Below are positions 40,216 through 48,969 of a stretch of 64,000 nucleotides of DNA, piece by piece. Origin of the DNA: Brachybacterium faecium DSM 4810 (lineage in GTDB: Bacteria; Actinomycetota; Actinomycetes; Actinomycetales; Dermabacteraceae); assembly GCA_000023405.1 (NCBI GenBank), contig CP001643.1:3224001-3288000 (forward strand). The letters run 5' to 3'. The translations under genes and the position numbers were made by a program. The notes beneath the pieces are model-generated. The model made no database searches and was not told the DNA's origin. It was given only the letters and a program-made list of their open reading frames with translations. The first letter of the stretch is position 1. Each line of letters starts with the position of its first letter.

Positions 40216-41204
40216 AGGCGCTGCTGGCGATGCCGTCGGAGCTGCCCGGCCGCATGTTCGATGCCGCCCAGCTCGGGCGTCTGGGAGAGCTGGCGGAGAT
40301 CGACACGTTGCGCACCGTCACCGACTTCTCCGCCGCCCCGGGCGAGGTGCTCGCCGAGGTGGAGGTGCTCCTGACGGGCTGGGGTTCGCCCCGGGTAGAC
40401 GCCGTCGCCCTCGCCCGGATGCCGCGCCTGCGGGCGATCGTGCACACGGCCGGGACCGTGCGCTTCGTGGTCTCCGACGCGGTGTGGGAGCGCGGTGACA
40501 TCGTGGTGACCTCCGCGACCGAGGCGAATGCCGTGCCCGTCGCGGAGTTCACGCTCGCCCACGTGCTGCTGGCCGGCAAGCGGTCCCTCGCCCAGGAGTC
40601 GGCTCACCGCCGTGAGCGCGGGACGGGGTCGAGACTCGGTGCCGATCCGGCGCTCGGGAACTGCGGCAGCGTGGTGGGCCTGATCGGCGCCTCGCGGATC
40701 GGCAGCCTGGTGGCCGAGCACCTGCGCCGCTTCGACGTGGAGGTGCTGATCACGGACCCGTACGCGAGCGCCGAAGAGATCACGGCCCTCGGCGCGACGA
40801 AGGTCGAGCCCGAAGAGCTGTACTCCCGCAGCGATGTCGTGAGCCTGCACGCTCCGGACGTCCCCTCCACCCAGGGCATGGTGAGCCGGGAGCTGCTCGC
40901 CCTGATGCGCGACGGCACCACGTTCGTGAACACCGCCCGGCCCGCGCTCGTCGATGTCGATGCGCTGCGGGAGGAGCTCGTCTCCGGGCGCCTGAGCGCG
41001 GTGCTCGACGTGCATGACGACCTCTCCGCCGACGATCCGCTCTGGGATGTCCCGACCGTCTCGATCACCCCGCACATCGCCGGCTCCCAGGGCAACGAGC
41101 TGCACAGGATGGGGGCGGCGGCCCTCGAGGAGGTGCGTCGCCTGGCCGCGGGGGAAACTCCCCGCTTCCCCGTCGATGGCAGCGTGCGCGACGTCTCCGC
41201 CTGA
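40212..41204 (+). CDS. D-2-hydroxyacid dehydrogenase family protein (paralogue 1)
   Basis: A 330-residue NAD(P)-dependent dehydrogenase. Seen: nucleotide-binding GLIGASRIG (about residues 153-161), substrate-site HTAGTVRF, catalytic Arg in NTARPALVD, and the His in TPHIAGSQGNELHRM. The usual catalytic-Glu region reads LDVHDDL, where Glu is not at the common place; the paralogue at 42430 has the same sequence, so this is a subfamily trait. It probably oxidises or reduces a sugar-derived hydroxyacid together with the coupled isomerase. Confidence 0.87.
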   Translation: MKALLAMPSELPGRMFDAAQLGRLGELAEIDTLRTVTDFSAAPGEVLAEVEVLLTGWGSPRVDAVALARMPRLRAIVHTAGTVRFVVSDAVWERGDIVVTSATEANAVPVAEFTLAHVLLAGKRSLAQESAHRRERGTGSRLGADPALGNCGSVVGLIGASRIGSLVAEHLRRFDVEVLITDPYASAEEITALGATKVEPEELYSRSDVVSLHAPDVPSTQGMVSRELLALMRDGTTFVNTARPALVDVDALREELVSGRLSAVLDVHDDLSADDPLWDVPTVSITPHIAGSQGNELHRMGAAALEEVRRLAAGETPRFPVDGSVRDVSA

Positions 41205-41238
41205 TCTCGCCACGTCGAGCACGCCCTCTCGTTATGCT

Positions 41239-41260
41239 GAAACGATCGGGACAGCGTTTC
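41239..41260. promoter_or_regulatory. candidate autoregulatory LacI operator
   Basis: GAAACG (41239-41244) and CGTTTC (41255-41260), inverted with a 10-base spacer, directly after a TATGCT -10-like hexamer (41233-41238). It lies 28 bp before the LacI gene at 41289. Confidence 0.45.
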
Positions 41261-41288
41261 CCGGATCGTCCCGGAAGAAGGAGACCCG

Positions 41289-42410
41289 ATGCCCGCCGTC
41301 CGACTCAGTGATGTCGCCAAGGACGCCGGGGTCTCCCTGGCCACCGCCTCCCGCGTGCTCAACGGCTCCTCCCGGGTCCCCGGGAAGGCGGTCGCGGAGA
41401 AGGTGCAGGCCTCGGCGGCGAAGCTCGGCTACGTCCCCAACGCCCAGGCGCAGGCCCTGGCCCGCTCCCGCTCGGGCCTCATCGGCCTCGTGGTCCACGA
41501 CATCGCCGATCCGTACTTCGCCACCATCGCCCGCGAGATCCAGCAGCAGGTGTTCGCCTCGCAGTCCCAGGTGCTGCTCACGCAGACCGACCGCGAGATC
41601 GACACCGAGATCCGCGCGCTGCGCTCCCTGATCGCGCAGCAGGTCGACGCGCTGGTGCTGGTGGGTTCGCACCGTTACGGCAATGAGTCCGATGCCGCGA
41701 TCAGCGCCCTGCTCGAGGGCTTCGAGCGCAACGGCGGGAAGGTCGTGGGGCTCGGCCAGTCCCTCGGGGTGGGCCGCACGATCGTGCCGGACAATGCGGC
41801 CGCCGCCCATGAGCTCGCCACCGCGCTGGTGGTCGAGGGGCATCGCCGCTTCGCCGTGGTCGAGGGCATCGCGGGGATCCCCTCGGCGGCGGACCGCACC
41901 GGCGGCTTCGTCGCCGCGCTCACCGAGGCCGGCATCGAGCCGGAGCTGAGCACCGCCGCGGATCTCACGCGCGACGGGGGGCTCGCCCTCGCCGCGGCCC
42001 TGCAGCAGCATCTAGAGGATTCCCCCGCCGACGACCAGCCGCTGTGCGTGTTCGCGCCGGCGGACGTCATGGCCCTCGGCACCCTCGGCGAGCTGCGCCG
42101 CCGCGGCCTCGACGTCCCGGGCCAGGTGGCCGTGGCCGGTTTCGGCGGGGTGCCCGGCGCGGCCGACGCGAACCCGACGCTCACCACCATCGCGCTGCCG
42201 CTCGCGGAGATGTCGCGCCAGGCGGTCGAGTGGATCCTCGGCGCCCCGGCCACCGACGCCGCCTCTGCCGACGAGGTCTCTGCCGACGCGACCTCGGCCG
42301 ACGACCCCTCCGCCGACCAGCCCGGCAGCGCCGCGGCCGATGCCCGCGAGGTGCATGTGCGCGGCGACGTGCGGCTGCGCGAGTCGACGGCGCTGGCCTC
42401 CGCCATCTGA
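41289..42410 (+). CDS. LacI family transcriptional regulator
   Basis: A 373-residue regulator with an N-terminal HTH (VRLSDVAKDAGVSLATASRVLNGS), hinge, and sugar-binding-type sensor (SGLIGLVVHDIADPYFATIAREI; CVFAPADVMALGTLGELRRRGLDVPGQVAVAGFGG; ALPLAEMSRQAVEWI). Near the C-terminus an acidic insert of tandem SADE/SADA units (coded at about 42253-42320) interrupts the domain end. AGAAGGAG precedes the ATG by 7 bases. It lies between two paralogous hydroxyacid dehydrogenase genes and is the best candidate to bind the GGTAAnCG sites of the island. Confidence 0.92.
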   Translation: MPAVRLSDVAKDAGVSLATASRVLNGSSRVPGKAVAEKVQASAAKLGYVPNAQAQALARSRSGLIGLVVHDIADPYFATIAREIQQQVFASQSQVLLTQTDREIDTEIRALRSLIAQQVDALVLVGSHRYGNESDAAISALLEGFERNGGKVVGLGQSLGVGRTIVPDNAAAAHELATALVVEGHRRFAVVEGIAGIPSAADRTGGFVAALTEAGIEPELSTAADLTRDGGLALAAALQQHLEDSPADDQPLCVFAPADVMALGTLGELRRRGLDVPGQVAVAGFGGVPGAADANPTLTTIALPLAEMSRQAVEWILGAPATDAASADEVSADATSADDPSADQPGSAAADAREVHVRGDVRLRESTALASAI

Positions 42411-42429
42411 GCCGCTGCGCGGCCGCCGC

Positions 42430-43470
42430 TCAGGCGGTGATGTCCAGCCGGCTGCGATCCAGGGCATGGCGAGGCAGCTCCCCGCGAGTGAGCCGGACGA
42501 GCTCCTCGAGGGTGTTCTCGGCCATCCGATGCAGCTCATTGCCCTGCGAGCCGGCGATATGCGGCGTGAGCTCGACGGTCGGCACGTCCCACAGCGGATC
42601 GTCGGCGGCGAGGTCGTCGTGCACATCGAGCACGGCGCTGATCCGGCCGCTGACGAGCTCCTCGCGCAGAGCGCCCTCGTCCACGAGCGCAGGGCGTGCG
42701 GTGTTGATGAAGGTGCTGCCGTCCTGCATCAGCGCGAAGTGCTCCCGGGTGATCATGCCGCGGGTCGAGGGGACGTCCGGAGCATGCAGACTGACCACGT
42801 CTCCGGCGCGGAAGATCTCCTCCAGCTCCACCTTGCGCGCCCCGAGCGCAGCGATCTCGTCGGCTCCCGCGAACGGATCGCACATCAGCACTTCGAGATC
42901 GAAGGGCTGCAGGCGCTCCGCCGTGAGCCGCCCGGTCCGCGAGGCGCCGATCAGCCCCACCACCGCCCCGTAGTTGCCGGTCTCACCGGTCGCGGTCCAG
43001 GCCCCCTCGCGGCCCCGCGCGCGGCGGTAGTCGGCGGACCGCGCCAGCGACCGCTTGCCGGCCAGCAGGATCTGGGCGAGCGTGTACTCGGCGACCGGCA
43101 CCGCATTGGCCTGCGCGGCGGAACAGACCGTGATGTCCTCGCGCTCCCAGACGGCCTGGCCGACGAAGGAGGCGACCGTACCGGCGGTGTGCACGATCGC
43201 CCGCAGCCGCGGCATCCGCTCGAGCGCCTCCGCATCGATCCGGGGAGCGCCCCACCCGGTCACGAGGATCTCCACCTGGGCCGCCACCGACGTCGGGACG
43301 GCGCTGAGGTCCGAGACGACCTCCTCCGCCAGCAGCGAGACCAGCTCGTCCAGGCGCCGGCGCTGATCCGGAGCGAACAGCTCGGCATCGAGGCCGCCGC
43401 TCATGGCGAGCAGCGCAGCCGGGCGCGCCGGCAGGGCGTGCTGGGCAGGCTGGGTGTGCTGGGTGATCAC
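42430..43470 (-). CDS. D-2-hydroxyacid dehydrogenase family protein (paralogue 2)
   Basis: A 346-residue paralogue of the gene at 40212, convergent to the LacI gene with 19 bp between. Seen: HTAGTVASFVG, GLIGASRTG nucleotide motif, LHAPDVPSTRGMI, catalytic Arg in NTARPALVDEGALREELVSGR, LDVHDDLAADDPLWDVP, and TPHIAGSQGNELHRM. The similarity to paralogue 1 runs along the whole length, pointing to duplication within the locus. GTG 43470 has GGAGGG 5 bases before it; the N-terminal ~30 residues are Gln/Ala/Pro-rich and not shared, so an internal ATG near residue 24 is possible. The regulator gene follows upstream on the same strand. Confidence 0.85.
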   Translation of the reverse strand: MITQHTQPAQHALPARPAALLAMSGGLDAELFAPDQRRRLDELVSLLAEEVVSDLSAVPTSVAAQVEILVTGWGAPRIDAEALERMPRLRAIVHTAGTVASFVGQAVWEREDITVCSAAQANAVPVAEYTLAQILLAGKRSLARSADYRRARGREGAWTATGETGNYGAVVGLIGASRTGRLTAERLQPFDLEVLMCDPFAGADEIAALGARKVELEEIFRAGDVVSLHAPDVPSTRGMITREHFALMQDGSTFINTARPALVDEGALREELVSGRISAVLDVHDDLAADDPLWDVPTVELTPHIAGSQGNELHRMAENTLEELVRLTRGELPRHALDRSRLDITA

Positions 43471-43498
43471 GGTGGCCCTCCGAAGGGAGTGGTGGGGA

Positions 43499-44632
43499 TC
43501 AGGACGGGATCGACGGCCCCTCGTCCGAGGGCGGCGCGGTGGTGCCGCGCACGTGGAGCCTCGGGAGGAGCTCGGTGCGTTCGTAGGGGGCATCGGGCGC
43601 CTCCAGCCGCCGCACGAGCATCTGCACCGCGCGGTCGCCGAGGGCGATCTTGTCCGGACTGACGGCGGTCAGCGCCGGCCGGGTGAGGGTGGACAGCTCG
43701 TCGTCGTGGGCGGTGATCGACAGGTCCCCGGGAACATCGATCCCGCGACGCCCCGCCTGCTGCATGACCAGGAGCGCCGCCTCGTCGGAATGCACGTGGA
43801 TGCCTGTCACGCCATGGTCGAAGCACAGGTCCAGGAAGGAGTCGACCTGTTGAGCGGGGTTCCGCCCATGGGTGTCGAGCACCCCGAGCGCGGAGTGCTC
43901 CGCAGGCAGGTCGAAGAGCTCCTGTGCACGCTGCCAGGCGGTGAGGATCCGCGGGACCGTGGGACTGGTCCGGTCGTGCAGCAGGCCGAGCCGGCGGTGT
44001 CCGAGCTGATGCAGGTGGGCGAAGGCATCCAGCGCCCCCTGCTGGTGATCGGTGCGCACCGAATCCACACCGACGAACGTCGGATCCAGGTCCCGCGCGT
44101 CGCGCTCCATGAGCACGACCGGGGCCCTCAGGCCCCTCAGCCGTGCGAGCAGCTCCCCGGACGCCTCCCCCGACCGCAGGTCCGGCGCCAGCAGCAGCGC
44201 GTCGATCGCACCCTCGTCCGTCAGCCGCGCGAGGCTCTCCAGGCACTCCTCAGCGCGGGGCGCAGCGGCCTCGATGTGCAGGCGAGCTCCGTGTTCATCG
44301 GCTGCGGCACTGGCTCCCCGGAGGATCCGCGGCCAGTAGTAGGTCAGCGAGGGGACGATGACGCCGATGTCCTTCAGCGGCGTGCCGCCTCCCGCGGCAG
44401 CGAGGCGGTCGGACCGCTGAGCCGGCTCGTCGCGCGGCACCAGGCGGTGGGCGCCGCCGCGGACCTGCCTCAGCAGCCCCTCCCCGTCCAGGCTCGCGAT
44501 GTCGCGTCGCACCGTGATGGCGGAGACGCCGAGCTCGGAGGCGAGATCGGCGACACGAGCCTCGCCGCGAGCGTTGACACGTTCGAGGATCGCCTCGCGC
44601 CGTCCGACGGGCAGCGAGCGCGTCTGCGCCAT
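43499..44632 (-). CDS. DeoR-type HTH fused to LacI-type sugar sensor
   Basis: A 377-residue hybrid regulator. Residues 1-60 are a DeoR helix-turn-helix (RREAILERVNARGEARVADL; SAITVRRDIASLDGEGLLRQVRGGA). From about 80 on it is a LacI/periplasmic-binding-like sensor (DIGVIVPSLTYYWPRILRGA; GLLHDRTSPTVPRI; HSDEAALLVMQQAGRRGIDVPGDLSITAHDDE; TAVSPDKIALGDRAVQML). The sugar-phosphate domain normal for DeoR proteins is absent. GGAGA precedes the ATG. Divergent from the ABC importer operon, 362 bp away, where two CATGATCG words may be its sites. It lies 28 bp upstream of hydroxyacid dehydrogenase paralogue 2, so the two are probably co-transcribed. Confidence 0.88.
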   Translation of the reverse strand: MAQTRSLPVGRREAILERVNARGEARVADLASELGVSAITVRRDIASLDGEGLLRQVRGGAHRLVPRDEPAQRSDRLAAAGGGTPLKDIGVIVPSLTYYWPRILRGASAAADEHGARLHIEAAAPRAEECLESLARLTDEGAIDALLLAPDLRSGEASGELLARLRGLRAPVVLMERDARDLDPTFVGVDSVRTDHQQGALDAFAHLHQLGHRRLGLLHDRTSPTVPRILTAWQRAQELFDLPAEHSALGVLDTHGRNPAQQVDSFLDLCFDHGVTGIHVHSDEAALLVMQQAGRRGIDVPGDLSITAHDDELSTLTRPALTAVSPDKIALGDRAVQMLVRRLEAPDAPYERTELLPRLHVRGTTAPPSDEGPSIPS

Positions 44633-44782
44633 GGGGTCTCCGTTCTGCTGTGCGGTGCGAAGAGGTGACTGTTCGGGCGGTGCCGAGCACGGCGCCCGAT
44701 CCGGCCGCGCGCCGCGACGCCTCGTCGGCATCGACGCTCACCTCGACAGAATAAGCGGCACCGCCAACCCACCATAAAGCAT

Positions 44783-44855
44783 CATGATCGATCACCATCG
44801 CTCGACTCCCTTCCGTGAGAGCGCCTTGACAGATCGAACATGATCGTTGTTGGAT
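44783..44855 (+). promoter_or_regulatory. promoter and candidate operators of the ABC importer operon
   Basis: TTGACA (44826-44831), an 18-base spacer and TTGGAT (44850-44855). CATGATCG occurs at 44783-44790 and 44839-44846, 56 bp apart, the second inside the spacer. The rest of the 362-bp gap 44633-44994 shows no gene. Confidence 0.5.
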
Positions 44856-44994
44856 GCTCGGCATCGCCTGTGGCTGGTCGCGGTGATCGTGCCGGAGTTT
44901 TCCGCTGCGACGACCCACCGGAGCATGTCCCGCGGGCGACCGAGTCTGACGGGCCGGCCTCCGCACAGCCCGCTTCACCGTGGAAGGAAGACCA

Positions 44995-46299
44995 ATGACG
45001 TTCACCCCCACCCGCCGCAGCATCCTGGGTGCTGCAGCCCTCTCCGTGCCGACCCTTGCCCTGGCCTCGTGCGGGGGCGGTGAGGCCGAGCGCAACGCAG
45101 AGGGCAAGATCGAACTGACCATGGCGGCGTGGTCGATCGCCACCACCCCGGAGTTCGAGGTCATCGTCGACGGCTTCGAGGCCGCCAACCCCGACGCGAC
45201 GATCGTTCTCAAGGAGTACAGCGCAGACGACTACGACACGCAGCTGACCACCGACCTCTCGGCGAACTCTGCACCGGACGTCTTCCCGCTCAAGAACCTC
45301 GAGCCGTACTTCTACTACCAGTCCAACGGGGCGCTCGCCGACCTCACGGACCAGGCGTCCTCCCTCCGCGAGGACGGCAACATCGAGCTCGACCTGCTCG
45401 ATCTGGACGGCGGGATCTACGCCCTGCCCTACCGCCAGGATTCCTGGGTGGTCTACTACAACAAGGAGATGTTCGCCGCGGCGGGCATCGACGAGCCGGA
45501 CGGCAGCTGGACCTGGGACGATTTCGCCGACATGGCCGAGGAGCTGACCGGTGCGCTCGAGGGCACCGACTATCAGGCCAAGGGCGCGTACATGCACAAC
45601 TGGCAGTCCATCGTCCAGTCCTTCGCCCTCGCGCAGACCGACGGCGCTGACCTCGCCTCCGGGGATCTGTCCTACATGGCCCCGTACTACGAGCGGCTGC
45701 TGGCGATGCAGGACGCCGGCTCGACCGAGACCTTCTCGACGGTGGACTCGCAGTCGCTGAGCTACCAGGCGCAGTTCGGCACCCAGAAGGCTGCGATGAT
45801 GCCGATGGGCACCTGGTACATCGGAACCCTGCTCGCCCAGCGCGAGAGCGGCGACGCCGACGAGTTCGAGTGGGGCATGGCGCCGGCTCCGCAGCAGACC
45901 AGCGGGGCAGGCCCGATCACCTTCGGCGACCCGACCACGCTGGCGATCAACGCCGAGCTCTCGGGCGAGAAGCTCGAGGCCGCCCAGAGCTTCCTGGACT
46001 ACATCGTCTCCGAGGACTGCTCGAAGGCTCTCGCGGAGATCGGCATCACCCCGTCGTACTTCTCCGACGACGTGGTCGACACGATCTTCTCCCTCGACGG
46101 CATGCCCGACGACGAGCTCTCCCGCACCGCCTTCGCCGACACGCAGGTCGAGGCGGAGAACCCGATCGGCGAGTTCACCAACGACATCGTCACCATCCTG
46201 GAGGACACCCACTCGGAGATCCTCACCGAGTCAAGCCCGGTCGACGTGGCGCTGACCAAGGCGGAGGAGCAGCTCGACAACGAGGGCCTGACCGCGTGA
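44995..46299 (+). CDS. sugar ABC transporter substrate-binding lipoprotein
   Basis: A 434-residue extracellular solute-binding protein of the carbohydrate (family 1) type. The Tat-like or Sec signal region (RRSILGAAALSVPTLALASC) ends in a lipobox LASC, so Cys26 is lipid-anchored. Typical segments follow: TMAAWSIATTPEFEVIVDGFEAANPD, LPYRQDSWVVYYNKEMFAAAGI, MMPMGTWYIG, and FGDPTTLAINAEL. GGAAGGA lies 6 bases before the ATG; GTG 44980 overlaps the ribosome site region. First gene of the importer operon (lipoprotein, two permeases, DUF624). The ATPase is not encoded here and is probably a shared MsiK-type subunit. Ligand: an oligosaccharide, unidentified. Confidence 0.93.
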   Translation: MTFTPTRRSILGAAALSVPTLALASCGGGEAERNAEGKIELTMAAWSIATTPEFEVIVDGFEAANPDATIVLKEYSADDYDTQLTTDLSANSAPDVFPLKNLEPYFYYQSNGALADLTDQASSLREDGNIELDLLDLDGGIYALPYRQDSWVVYYNKEMFAAAGIDEPDGSWTWDDFADMAEELTGALEGTDYQAKGAYMHNWQSIVQSFALAQTDGADLASGDLSYMAPYYERLLAMQDAGSTETFSTVDSQSLSYQAQFGTQKAAMMPMGTWYIGTLLAQRESGDADEFEWGMAPAPQQTSGAGPITFGDPTTLAINAELSGEKLEAAQSFLDYIVSEDCSKALAEIGITPSYFSDDVVDTIFSLDGMPDDELSRTAFADTQVEAENPIGEFTNDIVTILEDTHSEILTESSPVDVALTKAEEQLDNEGLTA

Positions 46300-47252
46300 G
46301 TGCCCCCATCGTCCCCCCGCCCGCCAGGACGGCCTCTGAGACGACGCGCGACGGGGCCGGCTCCGCCCGCAGCGCCGGCAGAGCGCTTCGGCGGCGGCGC
46401 ACCGTCGCCGGCTGGACGTTCATCATGCCGAACTTCCTCGGCTTCGTCCTGCTCACGCTCGGTCCGGTCCTGGCGCTGTTCTACATCGCCTTCACCAAGT
46501 GGTCCGCCTTCGGCTCGCCGCAGTTCACAGGCCTGGAGAATTTCGAGCGCCTGATCGGCGACAAGATCTTCTGGACCTCGTTCGGGAACACCCTGTACTA
46601 CTCGGCGATCCACATCCCGGTCACCTTCGTGGTCTCCCTGAGCCTGGCGCTGCTGCTGAACGAGAAGATGCGAGGGCGGGCGTTCTTCCGCTCCGCAGCG
46701 TTCTTCCCGTACTTCACCTCCATCGTCGCGGTCGCGCAGGTCTGGAACATGCTGTTCTCCCCGGAGTTCGGACCGGTCAACCAGCTGCTGCGGTTCATCG
46801 GCCTGGAGAATCCACCGGACTGGGTGGCGTCGAGCACCTGGGCCATGCCGGCGGTGATCATCGTGGGCATCTGGCGCGACGCCGGGTACTTCATGCTGCT
46901 GTTCCTCGCGGGGCTGCAGTCCATCAACCCTGAGCTCCACGAGGCCGCGAAGATGGACGGCGCGAACTGGCTGGAGCGCATCTTCAACGTCACCATCCCG
47001 GGCCTGCGGCCCACGATGTTCTTCGTGACCGTGATGCTGACGATCAACAGTTTCAAGGTGCTCGATCTGATCCTGGTGATGACCGGCGGCGGGCCCGGCA
47101 ACTCGACGCTGGTGCTCTCCCAGTACATCTATCGGATGGGCTTCGAGCGCAACGATTTCGGCTACGCGTCGACCATCTCGGTGGTGCTGTTCGCGCTCTG
47201 CATGATCGTGACCATCATCCAGTTCACCTACAACCGTCGAGCGGAGAAGTGA
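46296..47252 (+). CDS. sugar ABC transporter permease 1 (MalF-type)
   Basis: A 318-residue permease with six helices. Seen: WTFIMPNFLGFVLLTLGPVLALFYIAF at the first helix, and the ATPase-contact EAA loop ELHEAAKMDGANWLERIFNVTIPGL (about residues 210-234), both standard for carbohydrate uptake CUT1 permeases. The GTG start overlaps the stop of the binding-protein gene (GTGA, 46296-46299). The N-terminal 35 residues are cytoplasmic, Ala/Arg-rich. It works with permease 2 and an ATPase encoded elsewhere. Confidence 0.93.
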   Translation: MSAPIVPPPARTASETTRDGAGSARSAGRALRRRRTVAGWTFIMPNFLGFVLLTLGPVLALFYIAFTKWSAFGSPQFTGLENFERLIGDKIFWTSFGNTLYYSAIHIPVTFVVSLSLALLLNEKMRGRAFFRSAAFFPYFTSIVAVAQVWNMLFSPEFGPVNQLLRFIGLENPPDWVASSTWAMPAVIIVGIWRDAGYFMLLFLAGLQSINPELHEAAKMDGANWLERIFNVTIPGLRPTMFFVTVMLTINSFKVLDLILVMTGGGPGNSTLVLSQYIYRMGFERNDFGYASTISVVLFALCMIVTIIQFTYNRRAEK

Positions 47253-47253
47253 C

Positions 47254-48159
47254 ATGACCCAGCTAGCGTCGCGGCCCGCTGCGGCACCGGGCGAGCCTGA
47301 CCAGGGCACTGCTCCACTGCGCACTGCGCCGATGAAGCCCCAGGCGGTGATCAGCCGCACGGTGCGCTACGTGCTCCTCTCGGCCATCTCCGTCGTGGTG
47401 CTCACGCCGTTCGCGTGGATGGCGCTCAGTTCGCTGAAGCGCAACAACGAGGTGTTCACCGCCCCGATCACGTGGTTCCCCGACGAGTGGCAGTGGCACA
47501 ACTACATCGACATCTGGACCAAGGCCGACATGTCGACCTGGCTGGGGAACACGATCTTCCTGTCGGTGACGGTCACCGCCCTGCAGGTGCTCACCGGATC
47601 GTTCGCAGCCTACGGATTCAGCCGCATCCGCTTCCCTGGACGCGATGCGCTGTTCCTGGTCTACATCGGCACGATCGCGGTGCCGTGGCAGGCGTACATG
47701 ATCCCCCAGTTCAAGTTCCTCTCCGAGGTGGGGCTCGCCGATACCCGTCTGTCGATCATCCTGTTGCAGGCGTTCAGCGCCTTCGGGGTGTTCCTCATGA
47801 AGCAGTTCTACGACACCGTTCCCGAGGAGCTCTCGGAATCCGCTCGCATCGATGGACTCAGCGAGTTCGGCATCTATCGGCGGATCATGCTGCCGCTCTC
47901 GGTGCCGTCGATCTCCGCGCTGGCGATCCTGACCTTCACCAACACCTGGAATGACTACATGGGTCCGCTGATCTACCTGCGCAGCCCGGACCTGTGGACC
48001 ATCCAGCTGGGTCTGAAGACCTTCATCGGCCAGTACAACGCGGACTACGCCGCGATCATGACCGGCTCGGTGCTCTCGGTGCTGCCGATCGCCGTGGTGT
48101 TCGCCATCGGCCAGAAGTACTTCGTCCAGGGCATCGCCTCGAGCGGGCTGAAGGGCTGA
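47254..48159 (+). CDS. sugar ABC transporter permease 2 (MalG-type)
   Basis: A 301-residue permease with six helices. Seen: LTPFAWMALSSLKRNNEVF after the first helix, AAYGFSRIRFPGRDALF, and the EAA loop ELSESARIDGLSEFGIYRRIMLPLS (about 192-216). It begins 1 bp after permease 1 ends. CUT1 family; substrate set by the lipoprotein. A DUF624 gene follows 6 bp downstream, an arrangement common in oligosaccharide importers of actinobacteria and firmicutes. Confidence 0.93.
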   Translation: MTQLASRPAAAPGEPDQGTAPLRTAPMKPQAVISRTVRYVLLSAISVVVLTPFAWMALSSLKRNNEVFTAPITWFPDEWQWHNYIDIWTKADMSTWLGNTIFLSVTVTALQVLTGSFAAYGFSRIRFPGRDALFLVYIGTIAVPWQAYMIPQFKFLSEVGLADTRLSIILLQAFSAFGVFLMKQFYDTVPEELSESARIDGLSEFGIYRRIMLPLSVPSISALAILTFTNTWNDYMGPLIYLRSPDLWTIQLGLKTFIGQYNADYAAIMTGSVLSVLPIAVVFAIGQKYFVQGIASSGLKG

Positions 48160-48165
48160 GCGTCG

Positions 48166-48969
48166 ATGTCGCAGCTGCAGACTCCCCTGCAGGCCCGCCG
48201 CGCACCTCTGGTGCGCTGGGGCGGCCGGGACGGCTCGGCGAGCGTCAGCAGCCATGCCGCCCACACGTTCAGCGCGCTCGCCTCGTACGTCTTCGGAGCG
48301 CTGCGCCTGAACATCATGCTGGCGATCGGGGCTCTGCCGCTGGTGCTGCTGCTCCTGCTGGCGGCTGACCCCTTCAGCGCACCACCTGCGCTGCTGGCGG
48401 CGGTGTATCTGGCGATGCCGATCGTCACGGTCGCCTTCTGCGCCTTCCGCGACAGCCCGGCCTTCCGGGCGGGGCTGTCCGCGCGGGAGGGGGCCGGCGA
48501 GGACTCGTGGTGGTCCTCCCATCCCGACCAGTCGCTGCTGCGGCCGGCGCTGCACGTGCTGCGGCGCACCGGACTGCGCACGCTCGGGGCGACCGCGCTG
48601 CCCATGGCTCTGGCGCTGATCCTGGTGGTGGACGCCCGGTGGGCGCTGGACCACGCCTGGGGCTTCATGCTCTTCCCGGCGTTCCTGCTCGGTGCGGCGC
48701 TGGCCCTGAGCACAGCGTTCAACACCGCGGCGCTGATCAGCGAGCGGGCCGATGCGCCCTGGCATGTGCTGCTCCGCATCGCCGCTTTCGGGGTCCTGCG
48801 CAGCTGGCCGCTGTCGCTGCTGAACCTCGCGGTGATGGGGATCGCCGTGATGGGCCTGATCTGGCAGCCGCTGCTGTGCTGGGTGCTCGCCTCATCGCTC
48901 GTGCTGTACGTGATCTGGGCCGGCTCCCGCTGGTCGATCCTGCCGACGGTCAGTCCGCGGGCCGGCTGA
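48166..48969 (+). CDS. DUF624 family membrane protein (YesL-like)
   Basis: A 267-residue membrane protein with five to six helices of the DUF624/YesL family, whose genes regularly accompany ABC importers for plant or host oligosaccharides; its biochemical role is unknown. Seen: FGALRLNIMLAIGALPLVLLLLLA as the first helix, GLRTLGATALPMALALILV, and the late WPLSLLNLAVMGIAVMGLIW. ATG 48166 follows the permease gene by 6 bp. It overlaps the 3' end of the convergent DUF2264 gene by 20 bp. Confidence 0.82.
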   Translation: MSQLQTPLQARRAPLVRWGGRDGSASVSSHAAHTFSALASYVFGALRLNIMLAIGALPLVLLLLLAADPFSAPPALLAAVYLAMPIVTVAFCAFRDSPAFRAGLSAREGAGEDSWWSSHPDQSLLRPALHVLRRTGLRTLGATALPMALALILVVDARWALDHAWGFMLFPAFLLGAALALSTAFNTAALISERADAPWHVLLRIAAFGVLRSWPLSLLNLAVMGIAVMGLIWQPLLCWVLASSLVLYVIWAGSRWSILPTVSPRAG

